Positions 1 through 8,752 of a stretch of 64,000 nt of DNA are shown piece by piece. This DNA comes from CAVYXZ01 sp965223835 (lineage in GTDB: Bacteria; Chloroflexota; Anaerolineae; Aggregatilineales; Phototrophicaceae). Under the pieces are notes generated by a model. It was not told the origin of the DNA, made no database searches, and saw nothing but the letters and a program-made list of their open reading frames with translations. The stretch spans positions 3,038,001 to 3,102,000 of the forward strand of contig CBDCXQ010000001.1 of the NCBI GenBank assembly GCA_965223835.1. Reading direction: 5' to 3'. Each line of letters opens with the position of its first letter. Positions within the stretch are counted from its first letter, which is position 1. The translations under genes were made by a program, and so were the position numbers.

Positions 1-1
1 T

Positions 2-241
2 TATGAATGCCTGGGCACCATCCACCTACAATCGGCGCTGGGTAGCATCCAATTGGTAACACCACATGGCTATCATGTGACCGTCATCGCACCGCAAGGC
101 CGCTTCTTCGGTGTCCACGTGGATCCAGAACGTTACGAGGAAATTGAACCTGGCGTTTATCATGCACATGATCCAGATCCCACCGCCCCACAGTTTGAGG
201 TCCATATTGGTGGCACCTTTGGCGATGCCTACTTAGCGTGA
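2..241 (+). CDS. C-terminal part of an unidentified protein (5' end outside window)
   Basis: The reading frame is open from base 2 to the TGA at 239-241, so at least 79 residues of the C-terminus of a gene starting upstream are visible. I do not recognise the family. The tail is rich in His, Asp and aromatic residues and ends GGTFGDAYLA, with no membrane segment. It lies 9 bases before the acetyltransferase and on the same strand, so the two are probably co-transcribed. A TTG at 53 could be read as a start, but the frame stays open through it to the window edge, so truncation by the window is more likely. Confidence 0.55.
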   Translation, partial: YECLGTIHLQSALGSIQLVTPHGYHVTVIAPQGRFFGVHVDPERYEEIEPGVYHAHDPDPTAPQFEVHIGGTFGDAYLA

Positions 242-250
242 GGTTCAGGC

Positions 251-799
251 ATGGCAACGACGCTACTATTCCGTGACGGCCTCAAAAGTGATCTGCCTGC
301 TTGCCTGGAGCTTGACCACAGTTATGAAACAGAATATGTCTGGCAGATGCGTCTGCACAGCGAAGGTGATCAACAACAGATCGCCTTCCAGCGTGAGCGC
401 CTGCCCCGAATGCTAGCTGCGATCTGGCCGATCAACGAACAACGTTTACAATTGGCTCTGGCCCCGGAACAATGTTTTCTGATTGTTGAAGACCGCGACA
501 ATCACGAAATCCTCGGCTACCTTACCATGCGGCCAGATCCCGTCTACCGAGTCGCTCGATTGCAGGATGTTGTTGTCGACCGCGACTTGCGCCGCCAGAA
601 AATCGGCACCCGCTTGTTGAATGTTGCGCGAAAATGGGCCAGCCAACAGCAACTCAACTTAATTACAGCAGAGCTACAGACCCAGAATTACCCTGGCATC
701 TTGTTTTGTCAAGCGTCGGGACTTACATTCTGTGGCTTCAATGACCATTACTTCCCTAATCAGGACATCGCTGTATTTTTTACTGAAACCCTTCGTTGA
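251..799 (+). CDS. GNAT family N-acetyltransferase
   Basis: This 182-residue protein is the usual length of a single-domain GNAT enzyme, which moves an acetyl group from acetyl-CoA to an amine. The diagnostic part is the central strand and helix: VARLQDVVVDRDLRRQKIG and the following TRLL match beta-4 and the pyrophosphate-binding RRQKIG loop. A later segment (about residues 140-170, NYPGILFCQASGLTFCGF) matches the C-terminal 'A..fY.k.GF' region. The start at 251 is supported by GAGG seven to ten bases upstream. The acceptor cannot be predicted. It sits between the truncated upstream gene and a membrane sensor with gaps under 10 bases, consistent with one operon. Confidence 0.85.
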   Translation: MATTLLFRDGLKSDLPACLELDHSYETEYVWQMRLHSEGDQQQIAFQRERLPRMLAAIWPINEQRLQLALAPEQCFLIVEDRDNHEILGYLTMRPDPVYRVARLQDVVVDRDLRRQKIGTRLLNVARKWASQQQLNLITAELQTQNYPGILFCQASGLTFCGFNDHYFPNQDIAVFFTETLR

Positions 800-805
800 A
801 TCATT

Positions 806-2704
806 ATGGATGTCTTCCTCAACGCTTTCCTGGCACTTGTCAATGAAACCCTAACCGCTGCGATTGTTATCATCGCGGCGTCGTTGCTGTTGTACAATTT
901 CACCCGAAATCGACGCGACCGAGTTGCCCGCAGTTCGGCAGTGGTTCTGGCCTGCGTGACAATCGCCTATACTGCCGATGTATTCATTGCCCTGGGTCCA
1001 AGTCTGAGCGTATGGGCGAATACACTCCGATTGCAATGGCTGGGTATCGCGTTGGTTCCAGTCGCGCTGTTTCATCTGTCGGATGCGCTGCTGGCGACGA
1101 CCGGCCTTCCTTCACGCGGTCGCCGCCGCCGGGTCATTCGCATCCTTTATTCGATTGGCATTGTATTCTTTATCGCCGCGACGCTGACCAACATTCTGAT
1201 TGAGCCGATCGTGCAATCCAACGTCGTTAGCCTGCGACCTGGACCGCTCTTTCCGGTCTACATGCTCTATTTCTTGCTGGCAACCATCATTGCCTTAATC
1301 AATGTACAGCGCGCCCGCCAACGTTGTCTCACCCGCGACACCCGCCGCCGGATGGGTTATCTGCAAATCGCGATGCTCACACCGGTGCTGGGGATTTTCC
1401 CCTATTCGGTGCTACTGGGTCCTGGGGAAGAGTTCACGTTTGTCGCATTGCTCACGGTAAACGTGTCCAATATTATTGTCATCCTGATGCTATTGTTTTT
1501 GGCCTATCCTCTATCATTTTTTGGCTCCAGCATTCCAGATCGAGTAGTCAAAACGGAACTGCTTCGCTTTATATTGCGGGGACCCGCAACCGCCATGCTA
1601 GCGCTGGCAGTTATCATTTTCACAGTGCCAGCAACCGGTGTACTCGGCCTTCCCGGCCAGGTTTTTATGCCCTTTGCAGTGGTGGCAGTAGTGCTCCTGT
1701 GGCAATGGGTAATCGCGCTAAGCCTCCCCTGGCTGGAGACATGGTTAATTTATTCCGATGAAGACGATGACCAGCTCAACAAGCTGCAAAACCTCAGCGA
1801 CCAGTTATTGACACGCAACGATTTGCTCCAGCTGATGGAGGCAATCCTGGCGGCAAGTTGTGACTATCTGCGGGTGAACACGGCGTTCGTGGTGTCGTTA
1901 ATCCAAAGTAAACCAGAATTGATCGCTACTATTGGCCCGACACTGCCGACTTTGTCATTACTCGAAGATGAGCAACAGGAACTGCGCCAATCAATGCAGG
2001 CTGTTACTGATTTTTCGATTCTCCCCTGGCATAACTACTGGATCGTCCCTCTTTACAGCGGACGTAACCCGGCACTCATCGGTTTTGTCGGGATTCAAGC
2101 GCGCGCCCCACAGATTGATTTGAGCCATGACGACGAAGAGATGTTCCGAGCATTGATCTATCGAGCGGCCCAGGCACTCGATGACCTGATGTTACAAACG
2201 GAAATCTATGCGGCGCTGGAAGGTCTCTTGCCGCAAATTAACCTGACCCGGACTCGTGCCGCCGAGGTTGAGTATCGTGCTGGAAGACCATCAGCTCGCG
2301 ACATGGCAACACTCATTCCTGACCGAGCGCAATTTATTGAACAGGTTCGCGCTGCTCTGCGTCATTATTGGGGCGGTCCCGGCCTGACCCATAGCTCACT
2401 ATTGGAACTGACAGTTGTTCACACCGCATTGCCTAACAATGACAACAATCCCGTTCGAGCACTGCGGGTGGTCCTTGATGAAGCGATCGAACGGCAACGG
2501 CCAGATGGCGAACGTAAGCTGCTGAGTCCCGAATGGACAATTTATAACATTCTGGAATTGCGGTTTGTGGAAAAGAATAAGGTGCGCGATGTCGCAACGC
2601 GTCTGGCACTCAGTGAACCAGATCTATATCGCAAACAGCGTGTTGCCATTGAGGCGGTGGCTGATACCCTGATTATGATGGAAAGTGAGACCATCGCCAC
2701 TTGA
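806..2704 (+). CDS. Multi-spanning membrane sensor with GAF-like domain and C-terminal helical/HTH-like region
   Basis: This 632-residue protein begins with about seven to nine hydrophobic segments over residues 1-310, resembling the 7TM N-terminal input module of some histidine kinases. An acidic linker (SDEDDDQLNKLQ) follows. A GAF-like domain spans about residues 335-480. A C-terminal region (about 490-632) ends in a helix-turn-helix-like stretch reading ILELRFVEKNKVRDVATRLA. I see no histidine kinase H-box or N/G boxes, no GGDEF and no phosphatase motif. It could therefore sense a signal and pass it through the C-terminal helical domain, possibly to DNA or a partner protein; that role is inference. 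It starts 6 bases after the acetyltransferase stop. Its stop is immediately followed by the promoter of the S1 gene. Confidence 0.7.
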   Translation: MDVFLNAFLALVNETLTAAIVIIAASLLLYNFTRNRRDRVARSSAVVLACVTIAYTADVFIALGPSLSVWANTLRLQWLGIALVPVALFHLSDALLATTGLPSRGRRRRVIRILYSIGIVFFIAATLTNILIEPIVQSNVVSLRPGPLFPVYMLYFLLATIIALINVQRARQRCLTRDTRRRMGYLQIAMLTPVLGIFPYSVLLGPGEEFTFVALLTVNVSNIIVILMLLFLAYPLSFFGSSIPDRVVKTELLRFILRGPATAMLALAVIIFTVPATGVLGLPGQVFMPFAVVAVVLLWQWVIALSLPWLETWLIYSDEDDDQLNKLQNLSDQLLTRNDLLQLMEAILAASCDYLRVNTAFVVSLIQSKPELIATIGPTLPTLSLLEDEQQELRQSMQAVTDFSILPWHNYWIVPLYSGRNPALIGFVGIQARAPQIDLSHDDEEMFRALIYRAAQALDDLMLQTEIYAALEGLLPQINLTRTRAAEVEYRAGRPSARDMATLIPDRAQFIEQVRAALRHYWGGPGLTHSSLLELTVVHTALPNNDNNPVRALRVVLDEAIERQRPDGERKLLSPEWTIYNILELRFVEKNKVRDVATRLALSEPDLYRKQRVAIEAVADTLIMMESETIAT

Positions 2705-2707
2705 TAT

Positions 2708-2736
2708 TTGACAACCTGATTCCAAAATTCTATAAT
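2708..2736 (+). promoter_or_regulatory. Consensus sigma-A promoter for the S1-domain gene
   Basis: TTGACA at 2708-2713 and TATAAT at 2731-2736 are separated by exactly 17 bases, a perfect match to the housekeeping promoter consensus. It starts four bases after the stop of the upstream gene. The predicted transcript start is near 2743, giving a leader of about 55 bases before the ATG at 2798. Confidence 0.88.
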
Positions 2737-2797
2737 TTCGCCTATACAAAGGTTGTTTTTAAGCGGTTAAAATTAAGTTTTCAGGGGGAAATTTTAG

Positions 2798-3778
2798 ATG
2801 TCTTCGCACTTGCAGCGGCAAGCTCTGATGCCGCCTCCATTGGAAGAAGGCTATTGGGAAGCATTACTACGAGAAGGCGAATTCGCAGAACCTGTTAATT
2901 TTTACCACGCTGACGAACTCGACTACAGTTCAAACTACGATCACTTCGAAATTGATTCATCTTCAACCCAAAACAATATTGAGCAAGGTGATTGGGATGC
3001 CATCCAGGAGATTATGGACAATGATCAAACGGTTGAATTGACCATTGTCGGCTATAATCGGGGCGGCTTATTAGTTGAGTGGCGCACGCTGCGCGGCTTT
3101 GTCCCGGCTAGCCAACTGGTTGACTTTCCAGCTACCGCGCATGTTACCGTGCGTCGGAATGCGTTAGCCGATCGCATCGGCCAATCACTTAGCCTCCGTG
3201 TCATTGAATTGAATCCTGAACATAATCGCTTAATCCTATCAGAACGGGCTGCACGTGTTGAATCCGGGGAACGAGCACAAATTTTGACCCGGTTACAGTC
3301 TGGGGATCGCATCAAAGGCTTTGTTACCAATCTGTGTGATTTTGGCGCATTTGTTGATCTGGGCGGCCTGGAGGGTTTAATTCATATTAGCGAGTTAAGC
3401 TGGGGGCGTGTCGGCCATCCGACGGATATGTTACGCCGTGGTCAGGAAATTGATGTGTTCGTACTCAGCGTGGACCGTGAAAATGCCCGCATCGCACTCA
3501 GCCTCAAGCGCCTCTACCCCGACCCCTGGAAAACAGTGGGGGAACGCTACGAGATTGGGCAGATTGTCACTGGCACCGTGACGAATGTTGTTGATTTTGG
3601 GGCGTTTGCCTGCATCGAAAACGGCCTTGAAGGTCTCATTCATGTTTCTGAGTTGGCCGAAGGGCATTTCCTGCATCCGCGCAACGTCGTCGGCGAAGGC
3701 CAGCATATTGAAGCCCGCATCCTGAGTATTGATAGTGATGCCCGCCGTCTGGGACTCAGCCTGCGCCTCAGCGACTGA
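2798..3778 (+). CDS. S1 RNA-binding domain protein (ribosomal protein S1-like)
   Basis: This 326-residue protein has three S1 OB-fold repeats: about residues 75-155 (divergent), 165-240 and 250-326. The second and third carry the classic signature: G.V.N..DFGAFVDLGG.EGLIHISELSWG in repeat 2 and G.VTNVVDFGAFACIENGLEGLIHVSELAEG in repeat 3. The N-terminal 70 residues are acidic and low in structure. Proteins of this type bind mRNA on the 30S subunit, but three repeats make it shorter than the six-repeat enterobacterial S1, so a short-form S1 or other RNA-binding role is equally possible. GGGGG lies about 10 bases before the ATG. The perfect consensus promoter upstream and an intrinsic terminator downstream suggest a highly expressed single-gene transcript. 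Confidence 0.9.
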   Translation: MSSHLQRQALMPPPLEEGYWEALLREGEFAEPVNFYHADELDYSSNYDHFEIDSSSTQNNIEQGDWDAIQEIMDNDQTVELTIVGYNRGGLLVEWRTLRGFVPASQLVDFPATAHVTVRRNALADRIGQSLSLRVIELNPEHNRLILSERAARVESGERAQILTRLQSGDRIKGFVTNLCDFGAFVDLGGLEGLIHISELSWGRVGHPTDMLRRGQEIDVFVLSVDRENARIALSLKRLYPDPWKTVGERYEIGQIVTGTVTNVVDFGAFACIENGLEGLIHVSELAEGHFLHPRNVVGEGQHIEARILSIDSDARRLGLSLRLSD

Positions 3779-3802
3779 AACCTGCATAGGTCCGCTTCGC
3801 TC

Positions 3803-3831
3803 AGGGTCGTACTAACGGCCCTGTTTGTTTT
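3803..3831 (+). terminator. Intrinsic terminator after the S1 gene
   Basis: AGGGTCGT (3803-3810) pairs with ACGGCCCT (3815-3822) across an ACTA loop, eight pairs with one G-U, followed by GTTTGTTTT. It lies 24 bases after the S1-gene stop. Confidence 0.8.
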
Positions 3832-3886
3832 CAACCTTTTACCGACTATAATCAAAGTGATTCTGTTGTTTATGATTGGGTGATTT

Positions 3887-6400
3887 GTGGCACAAGCCGA
3901 GACACCGCCAGAAAAGGCGCCAGAAACTGAGAATGAATTCTCAATGGAAGGGCGCTTTGTCGTAAAGCCTGAGTTCTGGGATCGAATCCTGGATGGCATC
4001 CCGCCCTGGGGTGACGAGATCGCAGCCATTGTCCTGATTGTGTTCGGCATCGTTTCATTTCTTTCACTATTTGATGTCTCTTCGGATGCAACAATTTCGA
4101 CTGCCTGGTCCAACGCGCTGACCAGTTTATTTGGTTATGGCAGTGTGGTGGTGGCAGGCGGGATCCTCGTGCTGGGTGTTATTATCCTGCTCCCCAAAGT
4201 AGGCATTTTCATTAAGTTCCTGCCGCGCCGCATTCTGGTTCTCGAAATCGCGTTTCTCGCCCTGCTGGCGCTGTTGCACCTTACCACTGGCGATACCGAG
4301 TGGCGGGCTGTGGCCCGTGCTGGTTACGGTGGTGGTATTGTCGGCTGGGGCCTCGCGACGATGGTCGGCAGCCTGCTCAGTTCGGCCTTCGCGATTTTCA
4401 TCTATGGGCTGATCTTCTTCATTTGCATTGCCTACGTTGTGGGCCTGCGACTACGTCACCTGGCTCGTTTGCTGGAACAGATCAGCACCCGCGTGCGCAG
4501 CTTTGGACAAAACCTTGAAACCAATCTACCCAAACCGGAGACGGCACCCCCGGTTAAGTTGCCGGAAACCCCAGCCACACCAGTTTCAGCTGAGATCAGT
4601 CGGTTGAATCTCGTGCGCATCAAACCTGACTCAGCCAATATCCCGCCATCACAGCGGCCCGGTGCCCCCGGTTATGAGTCTAGACTGGATGATAACGACG
4701 ATATTGAAAAACTGACTGGACGCAATACCGACGAAGATCATCACATCGTTACCGAATTCAACGCCATTGGCACCCTCAAACCCAGGCGCAAAAAGAATGA
4801 TCTGCAACTGGTAGAACGGCCCGATGGCCGCGTCAAACGTTATTTCGATGTCGAAAAGATGAAAGAGACACGCAAAGTGGGCCGACGAGCCAAAGAACTC
4901 CCCTCGTTGGAACTCCTAGAGGATAAGGAATTAATCCCACCCAGCGAAGAAGAGATCAACACCAACGTGGTCTTGATCGAAAACACTTTATTAGAATTTG
5001 ACATCGACATCGACATTGTAGACGTACGCATTGGGCCGACTGTCACCCAGTACGCGCTGCAACCCTACCGTGAAGGGTCGGACGATGCCGGTGATACGAA
5101 ACTACACCGCACACGTATCAACAAGATCGCGGGACTGGCGAGTGATTTATCATTGTCATTGGCGGCACGACGACTGCGGATGGAAACCCCGGTTCCCGGC
5201 GAGACGTATATCGGTATCGAAGTGCCCAATAAACAATCGAGCATTGTATCGCTCCGGTCGGTTTATGAGAGCGAATATTTTTATGACCAGATGAAGAAGA
5301 AGCAATCACCGCTGCTTATTCCACTGGGTCGTGATGTGGCTGGTAATCCTGTAACCGTTAATATCGGCGAGATGCCCCATTTACTGATCGCTGGAACCAC
5401 TGGCTCTGGTAAATCAGTGGCAATTGCGGCGATTGCAACCGCGCTGATTCTCAGCAACACGCCAGATTTGGTAAAGATGGTGATGCTAGACCCCAAAATG
5501 GTCGAACTCAGCCGCTTTAACGGTATTCCGCATCTGGTCGGCCCGGTTGAAACAGAACAGGAACGCATTATTGGGGTGTTACGCTGGTGTACCCGCGAGA
5601 TGGACCGGCGTTATAAATTACTCGAAGAACATTCAGTCCGTAATATCGACGCCTTTAACGCCCGGTTTGGCAATCGTCGTCAGAAAGATCGTTTGCCCTA
5701 TATGGTCATCATGATTGATGAAGTCGGCGACTTGATGATGAGTCATCCCGAAGAAACGGAACGCCACATCACCCGACTGGCGCAGATGGCGCGGGCAGTA
5801 GGCATGCATCTGATCGTTGCCACGCAACGCCCCAGTGTGGACGTGATCACCGGTTTGATTAAAGCCAATTTCCCCACGCGCATTTCGTTTGCGGTGGCTT
5901 CAGGCGTCGATTCACGGGTGATTCTGGACACCGTTGGGGCGGAGAACTTGCTCGGCATGGGCGACATGCTCTATCTCGCCAACGATGCGGCTGGCCCGCG
6001 CCGCGTTCAGGGTTGCCATGTTTCGGACGATGAGGTGCGGCGTATCGTACAGCACTGGAAGGACTGGTACGAAACACAGATCGAAGCTGGCAAAATGGAC
6101 CGGGTGCGGGTTGGCCCCTGGCAGCGCGGTCTCACCCGCCGGGAATTGCTGGCTGAAACCGACCCGATGTTGGAGGAAGCGATTGAACTCGTCATTGCCG
6201 AAGGTGAAGCCTCCGCATCCCTTATTCAACGCAAAATGGGCCTCGGCTATCCGCGTGCGGCCCGCATCATTGACCTCATGTTCGAACTACGCGTTATTGG
6301 CCCACCGGAAGCGGGCGGTCGCAGTCGGCGCGTCTTGATTAAGCCCGGTCAAGACCCTTTTAAAGAAGAGATTGAACGGCGCTCGAAAGCGAATCTGTGA
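3887..6400 (+). CDS. ftsK: FtsK/SpoIIIE family DNA translocase
   Basis: This 837-residue ATP-driven DNA pump moves chromosomal DNA through the division septum. About four hydrophobic segments over residues 45-200 anchor it. A variable linker (about 200-380) leads to the FtsK motor. Walker A is GTTGSGKS at residues 503-510, with K509 the nucleotide-binding lysine. Walker B is MVIMIDEVGD with Asp611. A C-terminal winged-helix gamma domain (about 758-825) contains SLIQRKMGLGYPRAARIID, the part that reads KOPS-type DNA signals in known family members. The GTG at 3887 is the first start in frame and has no clear Shine-Dalgarno sequence. TATAAT at 3847-3852 suggests a promoter, but I find no convincing -35. 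The stop overlaps the start of the next gene (TGATG). Confidence 0.95.
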   Translation: MAQAETPPEKAPETENEFSMEGRFVVKPEFWDRILDGIPPWGDEIAAIVLIVFGIVSFLSLFDVSSDATISTAWSNALTSLFGYGSVVVAGGILVLGVIILLPKVGIFIKFLPRRILVLEIAFLALLALLHLTTGDTEWRAVARAGYGGGIVGWGLATMVGSLLSSAFAIFIYGLIFFICIAYVVGLRLRHLARLLEQISTRVRSFGQNLETNLPKPETAPPVKLPETPATPVSAEISRLNLVRIKPDSANIPPSQRPGAPGYESRLDDNDDIEKLTGRNTDEDHHIVTEFNAIGTLKPRRKKNDLQLVERPDGRVKRYFDVEKMKETRKVGRRAKELPSLELLEDKELIPPSEEEINTNVVLIENTLLEFDIDIDIVDVRIGPTVTQYALQPYREGSDDAGDTKLHRTRINKIAGLASDLSLSLAARRLRMETPVPGETYIGIEVPNKQSSIVSLRSVYESEYFYDQMKKKQSPLLIPLGRDVAGNPVTVNIGEMPHLLIAGTTGSGKSVAIAAIATALILSNTPDLVKMVMLDPKMVELSRFNGIPHLVGPVETEQERIIGVLRWCTREMDRRYKLLEEHSVRNIDAFNARFGNRRQKDRLPYMVIMIDEVGDLMMSHPEETERHITRLAQMARAVGMHLIVATQRPSVDVITGLIKANFPTRISFAVASGVDSRVILDTVGAENLLGMGDMLYLANDAAGPRRVQGCHVSDDEVRRIVQHWKDWYETQIEAGKMDRVRVGPWQRGLTRRELLAETDPMLEEAIELVIAEGEASASLIQRKMGLGYPRAARIIDLMFELRVIGPPEAGGRSRRVLIKPGQDPFKEEIERRSKANL

Positions 6401-7341
6401 TGACTTCGGCTGAATCGGAGACTCGCCGTTCGATCAATGAAGTCAACAATCTGATTCGGGCGTTGGTTGAACAGGAAACCCTCACCTACCCATTCTGGGT
6501 AAGGGGCATTATCACCCGTCATTTTCAGTCGGATAAAGGGCATGTTTATTTCGACATCAGTGACGACGATTTCTCGATTAGCTGTTTTCTGAATGAACGC
6601 CGCCGGGGACATCTCGACTTCGACCTCACCAATGGATTGGAAATCGAGGTCTTCGGCAGCGTTCGCGTCTATGATCGGCAGGCCAAAGTTCAGATCGACG
6701 TGGAGCAGATTCGCCTAATCGCTCACGATCCGTTTCAGCTTGACCAGGATGTTCAGGCACGACTGGTTGAAGCCGGTTGCTGGCCGCCGCAGAAGCGTTC
6801 CCTACCGCAACGCATTGAACGCATCGGCCTCGTAACCAACCAGCAGAGTCGCGGTCTCGAAGATTTCAGAAGTACATTTTATAGCAGTGGTGGACAAGGT
6901 GCGATCGAAGTCGCTGATGTGCGCGTTGGCGGACAGCAAGCACCGCGCCAGATCGCCGCTGCCATTGAGCGCCTCAATCGCGAGAAACAGGTAGATGTGA
7001 TTGCACTGGTACGCGGCGGCGGTCGAGTTGAGGAACTGGCAATCTACAATGATTTTGCAATTGCCGCGGCCATTTGCAAGTCACAGATCCCGGTGATTAC
7101 CGGCATTGGGCATCATCAGGATAACCATCTTGCCGACCAGATGGCCGATGTTGCCGAGATCACGCCAACCGCTGCCGGAAATCGCCTGGCGCAACTAGCG
7201 CAGCCCATTGCTCAACCAGATGTACCGGCAACTCCCCAGGCGACCATTCAACGAAATAACACCCCCATGCTGCTCATTGCGATGGGGATTATAATTCTTG
7301 TGTTGGTCGGTCTACTTATCTTGCAAAATCTGCCTGCTTGA
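6400..7341 (+). CDS. xseA: Exodeoxyribonuclease VII large subunit-like protein, C-terminally shortened, with a membrane tail
   Basis: This 313-residue protein resembles XseA, the catalytic subunit that trims single-stranded DNA. It has the N-terminal OB fold (about residues 10-110) and nuclease core (about 130-270). Key residues can be read: Asp155, Arg205 in the RGGG loop, and His238 and Asp241 in GIGHHQDNHLAD. As I recall, these equal the reported catalytic residues of E. coli XseA. The family is normally 400-450 residues with a long C-terminal helical region that binds several XseB subunits. Here that region is absent; a short Pro/Gln linker and one hydrophobic segment (about residues 288-308, LLIAMGIIILVLVGLLIL) end the protein. 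No xseB is visible. The ATG at 6400 overlaps the ftsK stop, so translation is probably coupled. Confidence 0.85.
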   Translation: MTSAESETRRSINEVNNLIRALVEQETLTYPFWVRGIITRHFQSDKGHVYFDISDDDFSISCFLNERRRGHLDFDLTNGLEIEVFGSVRVYDRQAKVQIDVEQIRLIAHDPFQLDQDVQARLVEAGCWPPQKRSLPQRIERIGLVTNQQSRGLEDFRSTFYSSGGQGAIEVADVRVGGQQAPRQIAAAIERLNREKQVDVIALVRGGGRVEELAIYNDFAIAAAICKSQIPVITGIGHHQDNHLADQMADVAEITPTAAGNRLAQLAQPIAQPDVPATPQATIQRNNTPMLLIAMGIIILVLVGLLILQNLPA

Positions 7342-7345
7342 TAGC

Positions 7346-8014
7346 TTACGACGCCAGCGGTTCAATCGTCTCCGGCGTGTCATTGCGCGGGCTGTTCACA
7401 AACTTCGAGACCGGATAGGCCTTCATGAGGTCGGCAGGAAATGGCTTCATCAACGGCATCAGATCATCGGCCTTTTGATCGCCAGCCGCCAACCAGGTTT
7501 CATAATCTTTCGCCTGCAATATCACCGGCATCCGGTTGTGAATGTCTGCCATAAATTCGTTCGGCTCGGTGGTCAGGATCGTCGCCGTGCGCAGTTCGTC
7601 CCCTTCCGGGCTATACCACACTTCCCACAGGCCAGCGAAGGCAAAAACCTGCCGGTCTTGCATGTGGATGAACATCGGCACTTTGCCATCATCCGTCTGC
7701 TTCCACTCGAAAAACCCGGTAGTTGGTATCAAACAGCGTCGCCGTTTGAATGCCGCCCGGAATGACGGTTTCTCGGCGGCGGTTTCCGAACGCGCATTAA
7801 TCATCCGATTGCCGATTTTCGGGTCTTTGGCCCAGGATGGAATCAAACCCCACTGATGATAGGTCAATGCTTGGGGATCATCGTTGGTAATCACCGCAAT
7901 CGGCTGTGACGGCGCGATATTAAAGCGTGGCGCTAACGATGGGCCAGCATCCGTCAGGTTAAATGCCATCTGTACTGCATCCGTATCAGCCGTCAGAACA
8001 AACCGACCACACAT
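7346..8014 (-). CDS. SOS response-associated peptidase (SRAP/HMCES/YedK family)
   Basis: SRAP proteins form a covalent bond between their N-terminal cysteine and abasic sites in single-stranded DNA, shielding them. The start must expose Cys2. The ATG at 8014 gives MCGRF and has GAGGTG four bases upstream, so it is preferred over a TTG four codons earlier. Family motifs are present: MCGRFVL, NARSETAAEKPSF, CLIPTTGFFEWK with the catalytic-region Glu, and HNRMPVIL with the conserved His. At 222 residues it is normal length. It runs convergently toward the XseA-like gene, with stops 4 bases apart. The pairing of two single-strand DNA processing genes is suggestive, but they are on opposite strands. 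Confidence 0.93.
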   Translation of the reverse strand: MCGRFVLTADTDAVQMAFNLTDAGPSLAPRFNIAPSQPIAVITNDDPQALTYHQWGLIPSWAKDPKIGNRMINARSETAAEKPSFRAAFKRRRCLIPTTGFFEWKQTDDGKVPMFIHMQDRQVFAFAGLWEVWYSPEGDELRTATILTTEPNEFMADIHNRMPVILQAKDYETWLAAGDQKADDLMPLMKPFPADLMKAYPVSKFVNSPRNDTPETIEPLAS

Positions 8015-8044
8015 ATTGCACCTCAAAAACTGTCTTTCAGGGAA

Positions 8045-8284
8045 CTATTTCTTACTGGGTTTACCGGCTTCCGCAATTTGTCGGATCAACGACAGGGCCG
8101 ACAGGATGAGACCAATCAAGGTTGTTGTTGGGATTTTAGGCACATCGCCACCGTCGCTGGCAATCTCTTCCGCCGCCCGGGCATACAATAGGGCCGCCAC
8201 CACACCGAATAAGGCCCCGCCAGCAATGCCGACGACGTAGACGCGCAATTTCCAATTGTCATTCGTCTTCTGAATCTGACCCAT
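8045..8284 (-). CDS. Small membrane protein of unknown function
   Basis: This 79-residue protein has one clear hydrophobic segment near residues 15-35 (VYVVGIAGGALFGVVAALLYA) and a weaker one near 53-68 (TTTLIGLILSALSLI), so it probably spans the membrane twice. The ATG at 8284 (MGQIQKT) has GAGG upstream and is preferred over a longer version. Its start overlaps the end of the next membrane gene by 26 bases, so the two are co-transcribed and perhaps partners. I do not recognise the family. The SRAP gene follows 31 bases downstream. Confidence 0.7.
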   Translation of the reverse strand: MGQIQKTNDNWKLRVYVVGIAGGALFGVVAALLYARAAEEIASDGGDVPKIPTTTLIGLILSALSLIRQIAEAGKPSKK

Positions 8285-8711
8285 CAGATTTATATTCCTC
8301 GCTTTCCAGCACACTCAGCAATTTATAGACTCCACCCAACCGAGCGCTAAGGTCAATCGTTTTCTGGTTAATCATATCGGTCGTTGAAATAGTACGCTCA
8401 CTTAATGTATGCGAAAAATCCGCCACCCGCCGTACCGGTCGTGCCAGGCCATCATGAACACGGTTCATACCAAACACGGCAATAAGCATGCCCAATGCCA
8501 ACGGAAACATACAAATAACCGCCGGACACAACATAAACGTTGTGACCATAATATCTGCCACGATGCCAACCTGGAGCCGTCGAGGGAACAGCAACACCAG
8601 CACGACGCACGCAACCACCAACAGCACCACCAATAACATTGGCAATACCAGTTGCAGCACGGTCTGTCGCCGATGACGAACTTCAGATTGTCTTAGCTCC
8701 GGCTGGTTCAT
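8259..8711 (-). CDS. Membrane protein with two transmembrane segments and a helical cytoplasmic tail, unknown function
   Basis: This 150-residue protein has two strongly hydrophobic segments, about residues 18-40 and 52-82. A predicted helical region follows (FSHTLSERTISTTDMINQK...), then an acidic serine-rich C-terminus (DGSDSEDE). The ATG at 8711 follows GGAGGAAGG, a strong ribosome-binding site, and excludes a longer reading. No catalytic motif is visible. It overlaps the 79-residue membrane protein downstream. It is transcribed away from the DUF2344 gene, whose promoter lies in the 76-base gap. Confidence 0.72.
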   Translation of the reverse strand: MNQPELRQSEVRHRRQTVLQLVLPMLLVVLLVVACVVLVLLFPRRLQVGIVADIMVTTFMLCPAVICMFPLALGMLIAVFGMNRVHDGLARPVRRVADFSHTLSERTISTTDMINQKTIDLSARLGGVYKLLSVLESEEYKSDGSDSEDE

Positions 8712-8752
8712 GCCTTCCTCCCCACACCTCAATTTTACCGCACGCTTCCCCA

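Noticed and set aside
2701..2898. Short plus-strand frame starting at the sensor stop
   Set aside because: It lies over the S1 promoter and gene start and resembles no protein.
5912..6229. Minus-strand frame of 105 codons within ftsK
   Set aside because: The plus strand encodes conserved FtsK motor sequence; this is a shadow.
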